Shown here: in pieces, positions 1 to 10,013 of the stretch | Position numbering within the stretch: the first letter of the stretch is position 1 | Layout of the letters: every line of letters starts with the position of its first letter | DNA from: Buddleja alternifolia | Lineage: Eukaryota; Streptophyta; Magnoliopsida; Lamiales; Scrophulariaceae | Assembly: GCA_019426215.1 (NCBI GenBank) | Contig: CM033394.1 | Span: 22,774,195 to 22,838,194 of the forward strand | DNA length: 64,000 nt | Direction of reading: 5' to 3' | Program-made: the position numbers and the translations under genes | Notes under the pieces: generated by a model | The model's database searches: none | Told to the model about the DNA's origin: nothing | What the model saw: only the letters and a program-made list of their open reading frames with translations

Positions 1-353
1 TATAGACGGTCAATATACATTTTAGATATGAAAAGGTAAAATATTTAATGGGTATTCTGATTTTCTCCTTAATTCAATATCTTGAACTTCTGGGCCACCA
101 TAGATGCGTGAAGTATTTTTTTGAACAATAAAGTAAAAATAATAATGAACAAACCTTTAGTACAAATTAAGAGATATTGACTTCAAGAATTGCATGCAAA
201 CTCATTATCATCATCCACACCAATCGTACTTATCAGCTACATTAGTTTTACTTCTCCATTTCCACATTCAAACCTGCATCCCAGAAGTCCAAAACAAACA
301 CAACAAGAAACATTCAAAATGTTGCCCTATAAATACGCATCATATTTGCATAT
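1..353 (+). promoter_or_regulatory. Promoter of the potato-inhibitor-I-type gene, with TATA box at 328-335
   Basis: AT-rich upstream DNA ending in a clear TATA box (tataaata, 328-335) and a CCAAT-like stretch near 223. Element A is inserted at 353/354, about 20 bp after the TATA box, close to where transcription should start. The host sequence resumes after that element at 30,015 and runs about 67 bp to the gene's start-codon position. The TATA-to-ATG spacing without the insertion is normal for a plant gene. Short ORFs at 190-411 are chance reading frames in promoter DNA. No other gene seen here. Confidence 0.7.
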
Positions 354-857
354 TGATGTGCACCAAAATATACCTAAGGGCACTATGGTAATTCCTGTGT
401 TCCTAGGCTAGGTTGGGTCACCATGCGCGAACTAGCATTCGTGGATAACCCGCTAGACAAGCCCAAAAAGGATTGATGACACACCAAATATAATTGGGTT
501 ATGTTATTGCTCCAAGAGACAACAATGCCAGTATTCCATAAGCCTAATGGGTTTATAGTTAAATTAGGCCCATGACTTATAGCCCATTACCAGCTCCCTA
601 TACATACCTTAGAGGAGTTGGGAGAGGGGCATTATCTACTCCCCCAATAAAAATTCACTGGCTATTGAGAGTAACCCCACAAAAGAACCACGACTGACTT
701 GATTCCACATACCTTGAGTACGTAGGTAGCTCAAAATAATCGAGTGCACTCTATAACTTAATTAACTCTTAACCTAGATTGTCGTGAATTGGAGGTTTCC
801 TTATTTCACGTGGTCCATCACGTGACAATCACTGTCTGACAATTTTTACCATCATCA
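354..857 (+). repeat. 5' LTR of element A
   Basis: 504 bp, matching the 3' LTR at 29,511-30,009 (499 bp) with scattered substitutions and small indels that are easy to see by eye. The insertion is therefore older than that of element G. It starts TGATG and ends CATCA. Confidence 0.9.
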
Positions 858-860
858 GAT

Positions 861-878
861 TGGCACCGTCTGTGGGAA
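861..878 (+). other. Primer binding site of element A
   Basis: TGGCACCGTCTGTGGGAA lies 3 bp after the 5' LTR. It is a close variant of the TGGCGCCGTCTGTGGG-type primer site common in plant Tat elements. The primer tRNA was not identified from this sequence alone. Confidence 0.65.
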
Positions 879-898
879 ACTCGATCCAACCACTGAAC

Positions 899-1072
899 AT
901 GCAGACTGGAGATCAAGTACACAATATCAGCGATCAGGGTGATAGCAGCAGCATGCCAAGTGTGGTATGCGTAGGCGGTTGGCAGGCACTTCGGGGGACA
1001 CCAATAGAGAATCCACCCCTTGGTAAGAGGGTAAATGAGGTTACTCGTGATATGCCCCCTGCGGTGGCCTGC
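899..1072 (+). pseudogene. Leader / gag N-terminal remnant of element A
   Basis: An open frame begins with ATG at 899 (MQTGDQVHNISDQ...) just after the primer site and runs into the copia solo LTR D at 1,073. On the other side of D (22,154) the sequence is already close to protease, so the gag capsid and zinc-knuckle coding part is absent. D has an intact target duplication, so the gag deletion must have happened before D inserted. Confidence 0.5.
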
Positions 1073-2272
1073 TGTTAGGTATATGCCCTAGATGCCAATG
1101 AGGTTAAATAGATTGTTTAGGGTATTTAATTATGTTGTACAAACTGATAATTAATAAAAGGCAATTATTATTCAGTTCATGTAAATCTTTATGGCATCAA
1201 ATAAGTATTGAACAAACAGTCCTTGTGTATAGAGGTTGACTCTTCACCCTTTATGTAATAAAGATGTGGCACAGGGAGAGTCTTATTCCTGATCACTAAA
1301 AAGGGGGTTCGCAAGTCGAGGAATCTTAATTGGGCATTAGGGTTCGACTAGTATGACACGTGTTCTGACAAGGAGTGCCAGTCGAACACTATAGGACAGT
1401 GAGACACGTGTCATAGATATATCAATAGAATTGATGTATTCGAACACGGCTCGCAGTAATCTGATCACATGGATATTTACTCTGTGACTGTCAATGATTG
1501 GATTACTGACCGTAATAGTATGCGTGGGCCTTAGACCTAAGGGTTCATGAGCAATGTGATTGTGCTGTTGAATCTGTTACTAGAGTAGTTAAGCCCAATT
1601 CACCTTTTAATGGGGTCGACCCCGAAGTGCGATCTCAATGAGTCAAGTAGCAATTGTTCAGTGATCGCCTAGATGAGATTCACTATCTTGATAGTAAACG
1701 AGAAAGTATCCTGTGCAATCAGATGCATATGAAATTGTAAGTCTTTGGCCAAAGCAATGAAACTAACTCATGTGGGACATGGAGGGTAGTTTGGTAATTT
1801 CATCATGATATGATTACAAGCACAGTATCAAGTTCAGTGAGTTTTGATATAAACCATGACTCTCACTCGATTAGGATATAAAGTGAAGGGCTTATACTCA
1901 TATGGTATTTGTGGTCTAGAGGTTCGTAAATGATTCGTTCATTTCGTACTCAATTGGGTTATGATGTGAGTCCACGGGACTGGCTAGGTGACACTCACAT
2001 CCTTTGGTATTTCCTCCCATTGCCAATTGAGACGAACCTAAAGAGTCGCACTATAAGAAACAAACGGGATGTCTTTTGGGTTAATCTTTTAGAAAGATAT
2101 GATAAAATGGACGCATTGATTTATTGGTTAAATCAATGAATTAAATATTTAATTTAATGAGATTAAATTAAATTATTTAATTAAAGATTAATTAATTTGG
2201 AATTAATTAATTATTTAATATGTATTGTAATTTAAATGGGATTTAAATTAAATCCATAATTAAATAGGTGGG

Positions 2273-3615
2273 TGATAGGAGTCGTTTTTGCATAAGTTTT
2301 TAGGCCTTTTTAATGACAATTCAGGTTCGTATACAGTTTACTTCGTGCCACTCATGCGTTTAATATGTGTGTGAAATGATTTCAGGTAGTAAGAAACGAT
2401 GGACAAAGAAAAGGAAAAAAGACGACTCGTTTCATCAACGCTGCTCAGGTTTCTGAAACGTTCGCCTAGGCGCCATTTTTACCCGCGTCCAGGTGCCACC
2501 TAGGCAGAGAGAGATCTGGCTTCTGAAACGCCCTCCTAGGCGCGCCTAGACGCCACATATCGCGCGCCTGGGCGCCTCTTATCTCTACGCCTGTGCGCCC
2601 CTGAACTTTTGCCCCAAGAAAGACACGCCACGTAGGCGGCGCCTAGGAGCCGATCGACGCGCGCCTAGGCGCCGCGATAACAGAATTCTGAATGTATAAA
2701 TTGGATTTTTCAATTCATTTCAAGGGTTCGAAATCTGGGGAATTGGGAGCACACTTCTCAGTTTTGGGCCATAATTTCACTGATCTAAAAGGGCAAGAAG
2801 AGAATAAGAGCTAAGGAGGGAAGCTTCATTAGAGATCATCATCATTCAACCTTATAAGGAGTTTATTCATTGGTTATTGCATTTTATGTTTACATTTATG
2901 GATATGAACATGTTGAATTATTCTATATTGATAGTTATGAGCTAAATTCGTATGGCTAGGGCCTTGTAAGAATTGATTTGTGAATTATTCGTGTTATTGA
3001 TAATCGTTGAATTAATTCCTATGTTGCTATGTGTTATGAATTTGTGCTTATGTTTCTTACATGTGATTGATCACCATATGTATTATAAATTGCCTAGTTT
3101 AGCATCTTGAGAAAGAGTTAAGCTAGGATGCAAGGGATTTATAACATCATCGAACCAAATAGGAGTTGCCCTAGACATAGGTAAAGACTCCCGGGTGAAG
3201 TCGTTCGATATTAATCGAGTAAACTCTAGTTCTTCAATGCATGCTTAGAGGTTAGATTTCCGAGTAGACATACTTAGGAAACCGCCATTTAAGTGTAGGA
3301 GTCTATCACGAGACATAGATTATTCTTTACCTTAGGAGTTTTCATCATAGTAACTAGGTCTAATAATTCAATGAGAGTCTATGTGCGAATGAGGATCAAG
3401 TCAAGCCTTGCAAGTGCCTTGGTCTATTTTCACATTTGAGTTTCAATCTATTGCTCGATCTTATTATTGTTCTTCTTTTAGTTACTTGTCTTACTCTTAC
3501 TTTCCGTTAAATTGTCTTTACATTTATTTGCAAATCACAAGCTAAAATCCAAGTCTCCTTGGTTCGACAACCCGGACTTATTTTGTCCATTTTTATTACT
3601 ACACGACTAGTGCAC
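2273..3615 (+). repeat. 5' LTR of element E, main part (remainder at 11,967-12,000)
   Basis: Matches the 3' LTR at 20,292-21,684 closely along its length. The last 34 bp (tgctaccaaagcacgttagg...gtgtca) lie at 11,967-12,000 beyond the insertion of element F. Confidence 0.9.
2459..2700 (+). promoter_or_regulatory. GC-rich dyad cluster and TATA box in the E 5' LTR
   Basis: A run of cgcctaggcgcc-type palindromes (GCGCC/GGCGC arms around CTAG or a variant) covers 2,459-2,675. It is followed by a TATA box, gtataaa, at 2,694-2,700. The same layout is in the 3' LTR (cluster 20,473-20,705, TATA about 20,723-20,731). The position just upstream of the TATA box suggests an LTR promoter. The role of the dyads is inferred. 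Confidence 0.5.
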
Positions 3616-3818
3616 TGTTAGGATCGGTATGCCCCCACAAGCGATGCCGGCGCAACGGAAGAAATAAAGTATATAAAACACATATATATCGGCATCCCAA
3701 GCTAGGGGGTCAAAGTAATGCACAACAAAAACTAATACGAGTAAAGGGGTTTTAAACCGATTACAAAATATGGGGTTTTATTAAAGTGAGGGTGTAAAAC
3801 CACAACACAAGGAAAAGT

Positions 3819-5412
3819 TGATATATGTTATTTTTACACTATTTTTCCCCCGTTTATCGACTTAGTTTTGATTGTTGCCTTGATAATTTGATCACATATG
3901 ATGCTTTGACCCTTGTTTTCTCATATTTTATAGAATAACATAACATTTAGAGGAAAAGAACAAGGATTAAGGGTAAATCATGCATAAAGATACAAACTGT
4001 CTGCGCAGTGCTAGAGTTTATGGAATAGATTTCTCTACCCATGTCCAAATTACACACTTCTTATACCAATGGAAAGATAAGAGGCAAAGGTACATTTCTT
4101 ATGTTGAAGACAAAGATCAGATATGTAGGGAAGGAGGTGAAAACGTCATCGGAAGAGACGTCTTACGATGGAGTTTTCTCATTCAGTGACTTGTGAGACA
4201 ATTTTGTCATCTTTAACGTTTGATTTCGGCCCTAGTGTCTTCTGGAGAGTTGTAGATCTTTGTTTTAGGATTCTACAGCAACTTGAATCAGTGAATTCCG
4301 ACATCGGTAGAGAAAGTTATGCGAAGTTTACCAAAACTGGCTGGAGCAGCAGGGGACGAACGCCGAGGCGTTCATCCACGAACGCCGCGGCGTTCACATG
4401 CAGTAGCCAACGCCGAGGCGTTCAACAAGCGAACGCCGCGGCGTTCGAGGCAGCGGGTTGGTCTATAAATACCCCTTTTTGCCATTTTTTACCCTAACTC
4501 ACCTTGGATAGCAGCTGCCACACGAAAATAGAGAGAGAGGGAGCTTAGAAGAGAAGATTGAAGGTCAAAACATGGAGAATTCAACAAGGAATCCACATCT
4601 CTACAAGAATTAGGGAGTTTTTACATATTTGTTTCTTGAATTTGTTCAAATCTCCTATGACTTGTATGATTTATATTTGCACTTTTGACATGAATATGAG
4701 CTAAACTTGTTTGATTGAGGCCATGGATAGGTTGTTTATGTTATTTTGATTGTTGATTTGTTGGTGTTTATTGGATTAATTTTGGTTTTAGCTATGTATT
4801 CAATATTTGATCTCAATGCTACATTTGCTTGATCACCAAGTGTTTGATAAAATGCCTAGGTTAGAGATCGAGAGATAATAACCTAGGGAAGATATAAACA
4901 TTGAATACCCTATAGTTAAACCGACTAGAGATAGACTCGGTTTCTTTAGGTGGCTTTCCATTCACGTGGGGAATTCCTAGACCTTAAATGCATCCTCGTT
5001 AATCGGGTTTTCATATAGAGATATATAGGAAATCGTTACCAAGGGTAGGGTTGCTATGCCAAGAGATTGGGTAGTACGTACGTTAGGGAATTTCGCCTTA
5101 GCTAAATCAATCTAATAATCCAATAGAACCTAAATCACAATCTAAATGCATAATCGGTTGAACCATGTGCCTTGATCGCTTCTCTCTATTGTTTCCTCCC
5201 TTTATTTGGTGTGACGTTGCCTTAGTTTATTTTCTAGTATTTATTAATTAGTTAATCAACCTTTCTATCGACCGATTTAACTTAGAATTGAGTAATATAG
5301 TAGTCTTGGTACTTAGATTATAGTTGTCCCTGCGGATACGATAACCCCGGACTTAGAAATCCACTTTACTACTTACGCGACCTAGTTCTCTTGCTAGGAT
5401 TTTGTCGTGTCA
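3819..5412 (+). repeat. 5' LTR of element G
   Basis: 1,594 bp from TGATATATG to GTGTCA, the same length as the 3' LTR and nearly identical to it. The two-base extension GT at 3,817-3,818 is also present before the 3' LTR. Confidence 0.92.
4358..4470 (+). promoter_or_regulatory. Four GAACGCC/GGCGTTC palindromes plus TATA box in the G 5' LTR
   Basis: Palindromes lie at 4,358-4,373 (centre GA), 4,380-4,395 (perfect 16 bp), 4,409-4,422 (14 bp, centre GA) and 4,431-4,446 (perfect 16 bp). A TATA box (ctataaatacccc) starts near 4,463. All four recur in the 3' LTR at 8,959-8,974, 8,981-8,996, 9,010-9,023 and 9,032-9,047. Position and symmetry suggest a promoter-proximal protein-binding array. Function is inferred. 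Confidence 0.6.
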
Positions 5413-5418
5413 AGTTTT

Positions 5419-5436
5419 TGGCGCCGTTGCCGGGGA
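5419..5436 (+). other. Primer binding site of element G (tRNA-Asp type)
   Basis: TGGCGCCGTTGCCGGGGA is the 18-base complement of the 3' end of plant tRNA-Asp including CCA, the primer typical of Athila elements. It lies six bases after the LTR end. Confidence 0.9.
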
Positions 5437-5545
5437 CAACTATGGTATCTAATATGAGATTCTCTTATTCTTTCTGAGCTTAGATCAATTTTTTTTTCTA
5501 CTGATTGTTTTGTCTTTCTTTGTGCGAGATTGATCTCATTAGTGC

Positions 5546-6864
5546 ATGACACGTACTAGTGGGATTGGACTAGCGGAGTTGGACCCTGAGATTGAATGCA
5601 CATTTACTCGAGGGGTAAGACTTCAAAGGGAGACTCAACCACAGCAAGCCACGATGGAGACTCCTTATACACACATAGATCCCGCTGTCCTAGCAGAAGC
5701 GGTGCGTCGGGAAATTGCAAAGCTTGGCATACCTCTAAAGCAACCGGAGGTATCTCCACAAATCCTTATGAGAGATTACATGATGCCAAACATTCAAGGA
5801 GCAGCTGGGCCAATTGTTTTACCACCTATGGAATCCTATGAGCACACTTACCATCCCGGTTGGCTAAATCATTCAAGATCAACATGGAGTTACAACAATG
5901 ATGGAATGATGTTTTCACCAGGATTGGCGCATGATTGGGATCCATCATTCGCCTCATCAACCTCAATGAAAATGGAAACCTATGAGCATACTTACCATCC
6001 TGGTTGGATAAATCCTGCAAGCTCAACATGGAGTTACAACAATGCCTCAGGATTTGACCATGTCTATAGCCTTCCCTCCCAATAATATGATAGTTCCTAT
6101 CAACAAGAGCCAACAATGACATCTACTCTTGAGGACCAGTTGAATGTAGATTGTGCAAGCTCACAAGCTAGCATAAACGAGATGGAAGCTATCATAAAAG
6201 ATATGGAAGCTCGTAGAAAGGAGTCAGAAGCTCATAGTAGGGAAGTGGTCATACTAGTCGATCAACCAATCAACTTATGGAAGGAGAGAGAGTCATGCAC
6301 CCTAGAGAATCGCACTAAAGAAAATGAGGCTTCCCTCAATACAGAAGTTGAACAAGCGGTTGATTTAGGACTACAATGTCTCCCCCTATCACTAAAGATT
6401 GTCCACCCTCTGTCCTCTCCACATGTAAAGAGGTAATTGATTCCAGTGAAGGTGAGTTGTTTTTAACTACAGGAGTTAATATGGTTATTTGTGATAGCTA
6501 TGAGGTTTGTAAGCATCCAATTGATTCGAATTTGTCTTTACGCATTGATGCTTTTGATCCTTTTAGTGTTGAGCTTTCTCAGGTTAAAAGAACCAATAGT
6601 CTCCTCGAGTCCTACATCATGAACTCCAAGTTTTCCACTTCGATGGGTGAAGAAAAACGGTCATCTACTTGTAACTTGGAGAATAGTCCAAATCATCACT
6701 CGGCACAATGGGAAGAAAGAGTGATGGAAGTGGTGATGGACTATGAGAAAATATTTGAATGGATGATTCCTTGGTCACTACTCATCATATTTTCTAGTAA
6801 CACCGGGCCCTATTTCATCCTTACTTGGAGAATGAACAAGGCATTCATTCGAAAACCCCCTTAA
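5546..6864 (+). pseudogene. Gag-like ORF of non-autonomous element G
   Basis: The frame opens at 5,546 with MTRTSGIGLAELDPEIE, the same N-terminal signature as the gag of element E (MTRSS...ELDPEIE), so the start is supported by homology. It stays open to 6,436 apart from one TAA at 6,083-6,085, then shifts to another frame (6,376-6,864). A 48-residue in-frame duplication carries YEHTYHPGW and STWSYNN twice (DNA repeat period 144 bp, near 5,835 and 5,979). A short Glu/Lys/Arg-rich coiled-coil-like stretch (NEMEAIIKDMEARRKESEA) follows at about 6,180-6,240. The usual capsid core and the CCHC zinc knuckle are not recognisable, so this is a reduced or replaced gag. Its product would be a structural or RNA-binding protein at most; function unknown. 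Confidence 0.55.
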
Positions 6865-6908
6865 AATAACTCGGTAAAGTCAAGCTAATGACTTTAAAAC
6901 AAGCGCTT

Positions 6909-6926
6909 CTTGGGAGGCAACCCAAG
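6909..6926 (+). other. Conserved Athila hairpin in element G
   Basis: CTTGGGAGGCAACCCAAG folds into a 6-bp stem with a 6-nt loop. It sits in a block of about 50 bp (6,877-6,930) shared almost word for word with element E (16,394-16,443), just after coding sequence in both elements. Confidence 0.7.
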
Positions 6927-6929
6927 CTT

Positions 6930-8419
6930 TTTATCGCTTTCTTGTTTTTCCTTTTTATATTTATCTTGCTTTCTCTCCCGTCTTATTGTTGATGTGATTT
7001 TCTAGATATTTCTTTTCTTCAGGTTTTGATCCCAGGATACTAGCCCACCACCGTGCTCACTCCGCATCTCTCCATTTCAGAGTTGTAACACTTATCCCTC
7101 TTACTTTGCATTTATTTCAGGAACATTGAGGACAATGTTTAATTTAAGTTTGGGGGTACAACCTTACAACCTTTTTGATTTAGAATTCATGAATTGGTGC
7201 ACCCTTGCATAAGAGAATAATGTGTTTGAATATCTCTACTCTCTCGAAGTCAAAGTCCCTTATTTGTGGTCAACATGTCATATGTTGTGACTTGAAAGCC
7301 CTTTTTAGTCATGCTTATACGAATTTTTGAGGATTTAAAATGTTGAACTTTCAATTTTGTTGACTATGAAGTGTGTATTAATGTTGTGAAGTCATAAAAT
7401 GATTTAGGCCATCTTTCATTGTCATTAGCCTAACATTTTTGCCTTCTCTATATTGCATAATCTCTAGACCTTGGTTTGAGCCGTATTGAAAAGAATGGAG
7501 TGTGTTAAGCACACTAGAAACCACCATTCGTCTTTATTTCATAAGCCACGACAACCACCTTCTAGCCTAAAAGAAAAACAATGTCTTGCACCCAATCAAG
7601 AGAGTTTAGAACTTCATATCATTTGACTTGAATATGGGTAATCACCTTGTTTTGATTTGAATGTATGAGTTAGATAGTGATGTTTTGGCTATGTTGGGAT
7701 ATTTGAGGTTTGAAGTATTATGTAAAAAAGAGGATGAAATGAAAACTTGAGCAATGGGCTAAATAGTCGAGACAGAGAGAGAGATATATATGAAAAAAAA
7801 AAGTGTGCTCTCGACTAGTCGTTGATCTTGGCACTCAATTGGATCATTTGGCTTGGAAATCTGTGTACAACCCGGTATGAAAAGAAACAAGTTTGGGGGT
7901 TGTAAGTTGAAAGGCAAAAGAGAGTGAAAAAGGGATAAGTGATAAGTTGTGAAAGTTTTTGTAGTCTATTTGCGAATTTAGATCGATGATTTTGAGTTAT
8001 AGGCTCTCTTGACTTAGTCACTTTATCCAAATTTTCCAACCTAGCCATCACCTAGCCTTACATTACAAGCCGGAAAGACCTTTTGATTGTGACTTTTGCA
8101 CTTTATACACACCGACAGGTTAACGAATGTTGAATTGTTTCAATGCCTTTACTTTCCAATTGGTTTGCATAATCTTTTCTAAAGTGTGCTTTTGACATGA
8201 ATATGGATGTGGGAGTTCATGATATAGGGATGGAAACTAAGATTTTGTGAGGTTTTCAAATTGTTAAATGTTCAAAGCATCGTGTAGCTTTTCATAATCG
8301 TTTTTGAAGGTATAATGCTTGCTCTTATGAGTATGAATTGGCAAATGAAAATTTCAATCTTCATGTGTGTGCTTGATTGTATTTGATCGAGGACGATCAA
8401 AGCTAAGTTTGGGGGTAGT
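6930..8419 (+). other. 3' non-coding region of element G with polypurine tracts
   Basis: No coding region seen. It holds an internal aagtttgggggta copy at about 7,146-7,158, a related tttggggg at about 7,885, and the terminal polypurine tract aagtttgggggta at about 8,405-8,417 just before the 3' LTR. The sequence gaggacgatcaaagctaagtttggggg is the usual Athila 3' end. The minus-strand ORF at 7,815-8,051 is a chance frame. Confidence 0.6.
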
Positions 8420-10013
8420 TGATATATGTTATTTTTACACTAGTTTTCCCCCGTTTATCGACTTAGTTTTGATTGTTGCCTTGATAATTTGATCACATAT
8501 GATGCTTTGAACCTTGTTTTCTCATATTTTATAGAATAACATAACATTTAGAGGAAAAGAACAAGGATTGAGGGTAAATCATGCATAAAGATACAAACTG
8601 TCTGCGCAGTGCTAGAGTTTATGGAATAGATTTCTCTACCCATGTCCAAATTACACAATTCTTATACAAATGGAAAGATAAGAGGCAAAGGTACATTTCT
8701 TATGTTGAAGACAAAGATCAGATATGTAGGGAAGGAGGTGAAAACGTCATCGGAAGAGACGTCTTACGATGGAGTTTTCTCATTCAGTGACTTGTGAGAC
8801 AATTTTGTCATCTTTAACGTTTGATTTCGGCCCTAGTGTCTTCTGGAGAGTTGTAGATCTTTGTTTTAGGATTCTACAGCAACTTGAATCCGTGAATTCC
8901 GACATCGGTAGAGAAAGTTATGCGAAGTTTACCAAAACTGGCTGGAGCAGCAGGGGACGAACGCCGAGGCGTTCATCCACGAACGCCGCGGCGTTCACAT
9001 GCAGTAGCCAACGCCGAGGCGTTCAACAAGAGAACGCCGCGGCGTTCGAGGCAGCGGGTTGGTCTATAAATACCCCTTTTTGCCATTTTTTACCCTAACT
9101 CACCTTGGATAGCAGCTGCCACACGAAAATAGAGAGAGAGGGAGCTTAGAAGAGAAGATTGAAGGTCAAAACATGGAGAATTCAACAAGGAATCCACATC
9201 TCTACAAGAATTAGGGAGTTTTTACATATTTGTTTCTTGAATTTGTTCAAATCTCCTATGACTTGTATGATTTATATTTGCACTTTTGACATGAATATGA
9301 GCTAAACTTGTTTGATTGAGGCCATGGATAGGCCGTTTATGTTATTTTGATTGTTGATTTGTTGGTGTTTATTGGATTAATTTTGGTTTTAGCTATGTAT
9401 TCAATATTTGATCTCAATGCTACATTTGCTTGATCACCAAGTGTTTGATAAAATGCCTAGGTTAGAGATCGAGAGATAATAACCTAGGGAAGATATAAAC
9501 ATTGAATACCCTATAGTTAAACCGACTAGAGATAGACTCGGTTTCTTTAGGTGGCTTTCCATTCACGTGGGGAATTCCTAGACCTTAAATGCATCCTCGT
9601 TAATCGGGTTTTCATATAGAGATATATAGGAAATCGTTACCAAGGGTAGGGTTGCTATGCCAAGAGATTGGGTAGTACGTACGTTAGGGAATTTCGCCTT
9701 AGCTAAATCAATCTAATAATCCAATAGAACCTAAATCACAATCTAAATGCATAATCGGTTGAACCATGTGCCTTGATCGCTTCTCTCTATTGTTTCCTCC
9801 CTTTATTTGGTGTGACGTTGCCTTAGTTTATTTTCTAGTATTTATTAATTAGTTAATCAACCTTTCTATCGACCGATTTAACTTAGAATTGAGTAATATA
9901 GTAGTCTTGGTACTTAGATTATAGTTGTCCCTGCGGATACGATAACCCCGGACTTAGAAATCCACTTTACTACTTACGCGACCTAGTTCTCTTGCTAGGA
10001 TTTTGTCGTGTCA
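8420..10013 (+). repeat. 3' LTR of element G
   Basis: 1,594 bp, nearly identical to 3,819-5,412 and carrying the same palindrome array and TATA box (about 9,062). Followed by the target duplication GAAAA (10,014-10,018). Confidence 0.92.

Noticed and set aside
190..411. Two overlapping ORFs of 65-73 codons at the left edge
   Set aside because: They cover the inhibitor promoter and run across the TATA box and the LTR boundary at 354. No homology or coding bias.
3980..4497. ORFs of 69 and 109 codons, repeated at 8,581-9,098
   Set aside because: They lie inside the two LTRs of element G, upstream of and across the TATA box and palindromes, so they are LTR DNA rather than genes.
5419..5436. Possible tRNA-Asp gene fragment
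   Set aside because: Only the 18-base complement of the tRNA 3' end is present, at the exact primer-site position after an LTR. No tRNA cloverleaf follows.
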